Assembly (NCBI RefSeq): GCF_015207665.1
Contig: NZ_JADEWL010000047.1
Coordinates: 1 to 47,608 of the forward strand
Direction of reading: 5' to 3'
Source of the DNA: Plectonema cf. radiosum LEGE 06105
GTDB lineage: Bacteria; Cyanobacteriota; Cyanobacteriia; Cyanobacteriales; Nostocaceae
Length of the DNA: 47,608 nucleotides
This document shows, one piece after another, positions 44,224 through 47,608 of the stretch (positions are counted from its first letter, which is position 1; every line of letters begins with the position of its first letter). The position numbers were made by a program, and so were the translations under genes. The notes below the pieces were generated by a model that did not search any database, was not told the DNA's origin, and saw nothing but the letters and a program-made list of their open reading frames with translations.

Positions 44224-44493
44224 ATGGCAGAAGTTTTAAGTGAACCGCAATTCCAAATATTTATTCATCCGAAAACTGGAGTTAAAACCGGAAGAATTTA
44301 TTTTCCTGCGCTATTTTTGGCTGATTATCACGAAATCATTGTTCAATGGCTACAAAGACGAGAGTTAATCTTTGATGAACGACATTTGAAGCAATATCCA
44401 GATGGCTCGTTTCGACTATATTTCAGGACGACGAATTCTTTAGAAATTGAATATTTACAGCTAATAAAACCCCTCACGGGGAGTAAACAGTAG
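44224..44493 (+). CDS. Small hypothetical protein
   Basis: From the ATG at 44224 the product has 89 residues (MAEVLSEPQFQIFIHPKTGV onward), compact and beta-rich with a central DYHEIIVQWLQRRELIFDE. A GTG at 44164 would add twenty hydrophobic residues, but the region before 44224 (GGGTGATATCT) resembles the leader of the previous gene, so the ATG is preferred. No family recognised. Confidence 0.55.
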   Translation: MAEVLSEPQFQIFIHPKTGVKTGRIYFPALFLADYHEIIVQWLQRRELIFDERHLKQYPDGSFRLYFRTTNSLEIEYLQLIKPLTGSKQ

Positions 44494-44523
44494 TAACTTT
44501 CCGTAATAGCGGTGAAACAACTT

Positions 44524-44787
44524 ATGAAATCAAAATATCGCAACTTTCTAGCTGATGCGAGCAATCAAGATTTAGCTATTCCTCATTCCCAAATGATAAT
44601 ATCCCAATTCCCGGAACCAGATAAAATTAAGCATACTCTGACTGGCTCAAGCAAAGCTGTAATTGCAACAATTAGGGTTTTGCATCAACTTGGTTATGCC
44701 AATATACGCGATTGGACTCCGTTGTTACCAACTTCTAATTCGGGAGAGGTAATGAGTATTTTGATTCGTACAATTACCGTGCAGTAG
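44524..44787 (+). CDS. Small hypothetical protein, last of the cluster
   Basis: The 87-residue product (MKSKYRNFLADASNQDLAIP onward) has a conserved-looking core SSKAVIATIRVLHQLGYANI and TPLLPTSNSGEVMSIL. A GTG at 44512 would add four residues; neither start has a good ribosome-binding site. A strong terminator follows 19 bases after the stop, closing the five-gene row. No family assigned. Confidence 0.55.
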   Translation: MKSKYRNFLADASNQDLAIPHSQMIISQFPEPDKIKHTLTGSSKAVIATIRVLHQLGYANIRDWTPLLPTSNSGEVMSILIRTITVQ

Positions 44788-44806
44788 TGTTTGCTACAAA
44801 TAGCGT

Positions 44807-44829
44807 TTCCCCTCGAAGGGGAATTTTTT
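44807..44829 (+). terminator. Strong intrinsic terminator closing the small-gene cluster
   Basis: TTCCCC-TCGAA-GGGGAA is followed by six T residues. It is the clearest rho-independent terminator in the window. Confidence 0.85.
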
Positions 44830-44866
44830 CTTGCTTTCCTCAAACCTCTGGATTATCGCACTTACC

Positions 44867-44891
44867 AAAAAAAGCCCACCACAAGGTAGGC
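44867..44891 (-). terminator. Intrinsic terminator of the surface-protein gene
   Basis: On the minus strand GCCTACC-TTGT-GGTGGGC is followed by seven T residues, 28 bases after the stop codon of the large surface-protein gene. Confidence 0.75.
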
Positions 44892-44919
44892 TTCGCTTTG
44901 ATATGTAGTATATTTCTAC

Positions 44920-47608
44920 CTACACAACCTGAAAACTAGCTTTGACAATCACGTCATTAAAGTCATTATCGCCACCACCTGCTAAGTCTTCAAAACCCCA
45001 TGTGTTATCCCCAAGTAAGCGGATGTGGTCTACTTTATCCGAGTTACCTGCAATATAGGATGTATAAACCTTACTAAAATCACCGTTGATATTAGCGGGA
45101 TTTGCATCAGCGATGATGAAAGTTGCAAATAATGAACCACCTTCCAAGGTATCTTCGATAGTCACCGATTGATTGTTACCTACAGTTAAATCAACTCCTG
45201 GTATACGTTGTTTAACGACTAATTCGTTGTAACCTGCATCACCTGGTTTTAACGACTTTCCGGTTAATTCATCGGTAATGGTTCCTTGAGCGTCATCAAC
45301 TTTGTAGAAACCAACGAAGTTGTTATAAGCGGCTTCGCGGTATAGGGTAAAGGTAGCTTTGACTTGTCTACCTGTTAAGGATTCGAGGTTAATTAATTCA
45401 CCTTCTTGTTCTCCTTGATAATTAGCGATGAGGTTTTGTGTAGTTAGAGGTGTTTTTTCTAACCCAAAATTCATTACCAAGTCGTTGAAGGAATTATCGT
45501 TTCCTTGCTCCCAGTTTAAGGTGTAGATACCGTTGCTTTCGGTAACTTGCAGGTAATCTTTACTATTAGCATTGGCTTCGTTGATTGAGAAAACAACGTT
45601 ACCAAAGTTATTTTTACTCAGCGCAGCATCGGCAGTACCGTTAGAAACGTTGTAAAACGCTAATCTTTCTCCTGCACCTACTTGCAGTTTGCGAGTTAAA
45701 TCAACACCTTTTAACAAGTCGTCGGTTAAAGCGCTGAAAATCACTGAACCTTGTTGCAATGCTGCTTGAGCAAAACCAGCTTCACCTGCTGCAATACCGT
45801 TAACTCGGTTAAAAGCATCAACTTTAAATACTCCGACTTCGTTGACTTGAGCGCTATTTTTGCCAGTCAAGGAGAATTTTGCAACAGAGACACCTGCATC
45901 ACCTTCTATATTCCAAATGTCTTGATTAGTAGATTTACTCAAGCTTAAAGAAGTATTAGTTACTCCAGGTGCGCCTGGGTCAACTATAATGCCGTTGGCT
46001 GTTAAGTCAGCATCACCTCGTTTTCCGTCCACAAAGTGCAGTGCTATTTGGTCAGCTTTTCCATCATCGTTGGTATCAAAGAATTGAGCGCCAGTTTCAC
46101 CGTCGTAGAGGAATTCATACCAACCGTCTTGGTTGCTTTCTGGGGTTTTACCGTATTTCCAGAACGTGTTGTAATTTTGGTCTTGGGGAAGTAATAGGTT
46201 GACGGTGGTAGCTGAACCGGGGGTTAAGCCTTCTAATTTGAAATCAAGCACACCGACGGGGAAAGTTATGCCTTGGTTCTCTGGTTCGCCGTTTGTAGTG
46301 ATTTTGACATCACGCAGAGTAGTGTTAGGAGCAGAGATGATAGTAATTTTTTCGCCCGAAGCTACGTTAGCTTGTTGGCTATCAAGAATACCGTCTTTGT
46401 TTGCGTCTCCTTTTATCGCTTCGATATTATCGGGGATGCCATCTTTATCTGTATCGTTGATAACTTCTTGTTCAACGGTAAACTCAAAGTTTTCGCTGAC
46501 GCTTGCACCTGCGTTGTCGGTAGCGGTGATGGTGACGTTATTTGTCCCAACTGCATCTTGACTGGGTGTACCGCTAATGATTCCGGTTTGACTATCGATA
46601 TTTAAGCCGTTGGGTAAGTCTATAGCAGTGAAGGTGAGAGTGTCGTCTGCATCGATATCGTTAAATTTACTGCTGATATCTAAGCTGAAAGGTTGGTTTG
46701 CTTTAGCGGTTTGGTTTTCAATCTCAGTTACGGTAGGTGCGTCGTTGGTATTTTCTACCGTTAAGGTAAAGGTGTCGCTAATTGTTGCACCGGCTTTATC
46801 TGTTGCACTAACTTTAACGTTAAGCGTACCAACATTATCATTTGTTGCTGTACCTGAGAAAGTACGAGTTTCTGGATTGAAGTTTAACCAATTAGGTAAA
46901 GCACTATCCGAATCCAAGGTTACAGAATAAGTTAACTCGTCTTCTGCATCCACATCGTTAAATGTGTTTTCTGGGATGGTAAAGGTAAATGCTGCGTCTT
47001 CCGTTGCGATCGCATCTGAAATTTCTTGATTGAGGGTAGGAGGATTATTGGTAGATGTATCGTTGTTCTTTATCTCCAAAGTAAAGCTATCGCTAACTAT
47101 TGCACCTTGTTTATCGGTTGCGACAACTTTAATACTGACTGTACCAACATCCCCATTACCAGGAGTACCGCTAAAGCTGCGAGTTGAAGCATCAAAGCTT
47201 AACCAGCTTGGTAATTCGCTACCCGAATCCAAGGTTACAGAATAAGTTAACTCGTCTTCTGCATCCACATCGTTAAATGTGTTATCTGGGATAGTAAAGT
47301 TGAAAGCGCTATCTTCAGTTGCTATTTGGTTGGCGATCGCACTTTCTAAAGTCGGTACATCATTAGTATTTTCTACCGTAAGGGTAAAGGTATCGCTGAC
47401 GGTTTCTCCAAAGCTATCGGTTGCGACAACTTTAATATTGAGCGTACCAACATCCCTATTAATAGGAGTACCGCTAAAGCTGCGAGTTGAAGCATCAAAA
47501 GTTAACCAGCTTGGTAATTCGCTACCATCTTCTAGAGTTACAGAATAAGTTAACTCGTCTTCTGCATCCACATCGTTAAATGTGTTATCTGGGATGGTAA
47601 AGTTGAAA
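44920..47608 (-). CDS. Cadherin-like / DUF4114 surface protein, N-terminus beyond the right edge
   Basis: The frame is open to the right edge. It contains at least three nearly identical cadherin-like (dystroglycan-type) repeats of about 100 residues ([48 protein letters not shown]), then a more diverged one. After these come a calcium-binding [12 protein letters not shown] segment and a choice-of-anchor-like domain ([35 protein letters not shown]). At the C-terminus lie two DUF4114-type domains, each with a [16 protein letters not shown]- or [14 protein letters not shown]-type ending, where the Asp/Asn residues should bind calcium. It is likely a large secreted or outer-surface adhesin. No sorting signal is recognisable at the C-terminus. 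A terminator follows. Confidence 0.85.
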   Translation of the reverse strand, partial: FNFTIPDNTFNDVDAEDELTYSVTLEDGSELPSWLTFDASTRSFSGTPINRDVGTLNIKVVATDSFGETVSDTFTLTVENTNDVPTLESAIANQIATEDSAFNFTIPDNTFNDVDAEDELTYSVTLDSGSELPSWLSFDASTRSFSGTPGNGDVGTVSIKVVATDKQGAIVSDSFTLEIKNNDTSTNNPPTLNQEISDAIATEDAAFTFTIPENTFNDVDAEDELTYSVTLDSDSALPNWLNFNPETRTFSGTATNDNVGTLNVKVSATDKAGATISDTFTLTVENTNDAPTVTEIENQTAKANQPFSLDISSKFNDIDADDTLTFTAIDLPNGLNIDSQTGIISGTPSQDAVGTNNVTITATDNAGASVSENFEFTVEQEVINDTDKDGIPDNIEAIKGDANKDGILDSQQANVASGEKITIISAPNTTLRDVKITTNGEPENQGITFPVGVLDFKLEGLTPGSATTVNLLLPQDQNYNTFWKYGKTPESNQDGWYEFLYDGETGAQFFDTNDDGKADQIALHFVDGKRGDADLTANGIIVDPGAPGVTNTSLSLSKSTNQDIWNIEGDAGVSVAKFSLTGKNSAQVNEVGVFKVDAFNRVNGIAAGEAGFAQAALQQGSVIFSALTDDLLKGVDLTRKLQVGAGERLAFYNVSNGTADAALSKNNFGNVVFSINEANANSKDYLQVTESNGIYTLNWEQGNDNSFNDLVMNFGLEKTPLTTQNLIANYQGEQEGELINLESLTGRQVKATFTLYREAAYNNFVGFYKVDDAQGTITDELTGKSLKPGDAGYNELVVKQRIPGVDLTVGNNQSVTIEDTLEGGSLFATFIIADANPANINGDFSKVYTSYIAGNSDKVDHIRLLGDNTWGFEDLAGGGDNDFNDVIVKASFQVV

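Noticed and set aside
1-47608. tRNA, rRNA and riboswitches
   Set aside because: I saw no cloverleaf with TTCGA-type arm, no rRNA segments and no recognisable riboswitch core, but a covariance-model search was not possible.

Overview
The window looks like chromosomal or large-plasmid DNA of a filamentous cyanobacterium, probably Nostocales. The HIP1 octamer GCGATCGC recurs throughout, heptamer and palindromic intergenic repeats of the cyanobacterial kind are common, and so are families frequent in these organisms (CHAT/caspase/NACHT proteins, WD40 STAND proteins, pentapeptide membrane proteins, DUF4114 surface proteins). The genus cannot be fixed from the sequence alone.

Layout. Bases 1-2700 hold a gene cut by the left edge, a ribbon-helix-helix protein, a frameshifted GIY-YIG nuclease-like gene and a short pentapeptide membrane protein. 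Bases 2720-5828 (minus strand) carry a membrane-anchored TPR/periplasmic-binding/SH3 protein and a GT2 glycosyltransferase. Bases 5898-13221 (minus strand) form a tight three-gene operon: an LCAT-like lipase, a caspase-CHAT double protease ending in a death-like effector-associated domain (EAD), and a membrane protein with the same EAD followed by a degenerate NACHT NTPase. Bases 13222-15600 are decayed DNA: gene fragments, a helicase without its Walker A region, and a tandem HIP1 array. Bases 15601-20025 hold a second EAD-CHAT/NACHT module, apparently joined by a frameshift site, with a HigBA-like pair upstream and a Gp49/XRE pair downstream.

Bases 20422-36678 are a class 1 DISARM anti-phage locus (drmD, drmMI, drmA, drmB; no drmC seen). 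A 2.5 kb stretch between drmMI and drmA holds a RAYT-like HUH transposase, an Rpn/DUF4351 nuclease and three head-to-head REP pairs. The same repeats have also entered the drmMI coding region and expanded there in frame. Bases 36794-40672 (minus strand) encode an nSTAND protein with fourteen WD40 repeats. The rest holds a degenerate M23 peptidase-like protein, a secreted protein, a row of five small plus-strand genes with a terminator, and the C-terminal part of a large cadherin-like/DUF4114 surface protein cut by the right edge.

Taken together, 5.9-40.7 kb reads as a defence island. It combines DISARM, two different EAD/CHAT/NACHT conflict modules, a WD40 STAND protein and two toxin-antitoxin pairs. 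The best candidates for something undescribed are: (i) the lipase / caspase-CHAT-EAD / EAD-pseudoNACHT-membrane operon, whose two EAD copies differ almost only by amino-acid-changing substitutions; (ii) the A AAA AAG slippery site linking CHAT to NACHT; and (iii) the in-frame minisatellite and REP invasion of the DISARM methyltransferase.
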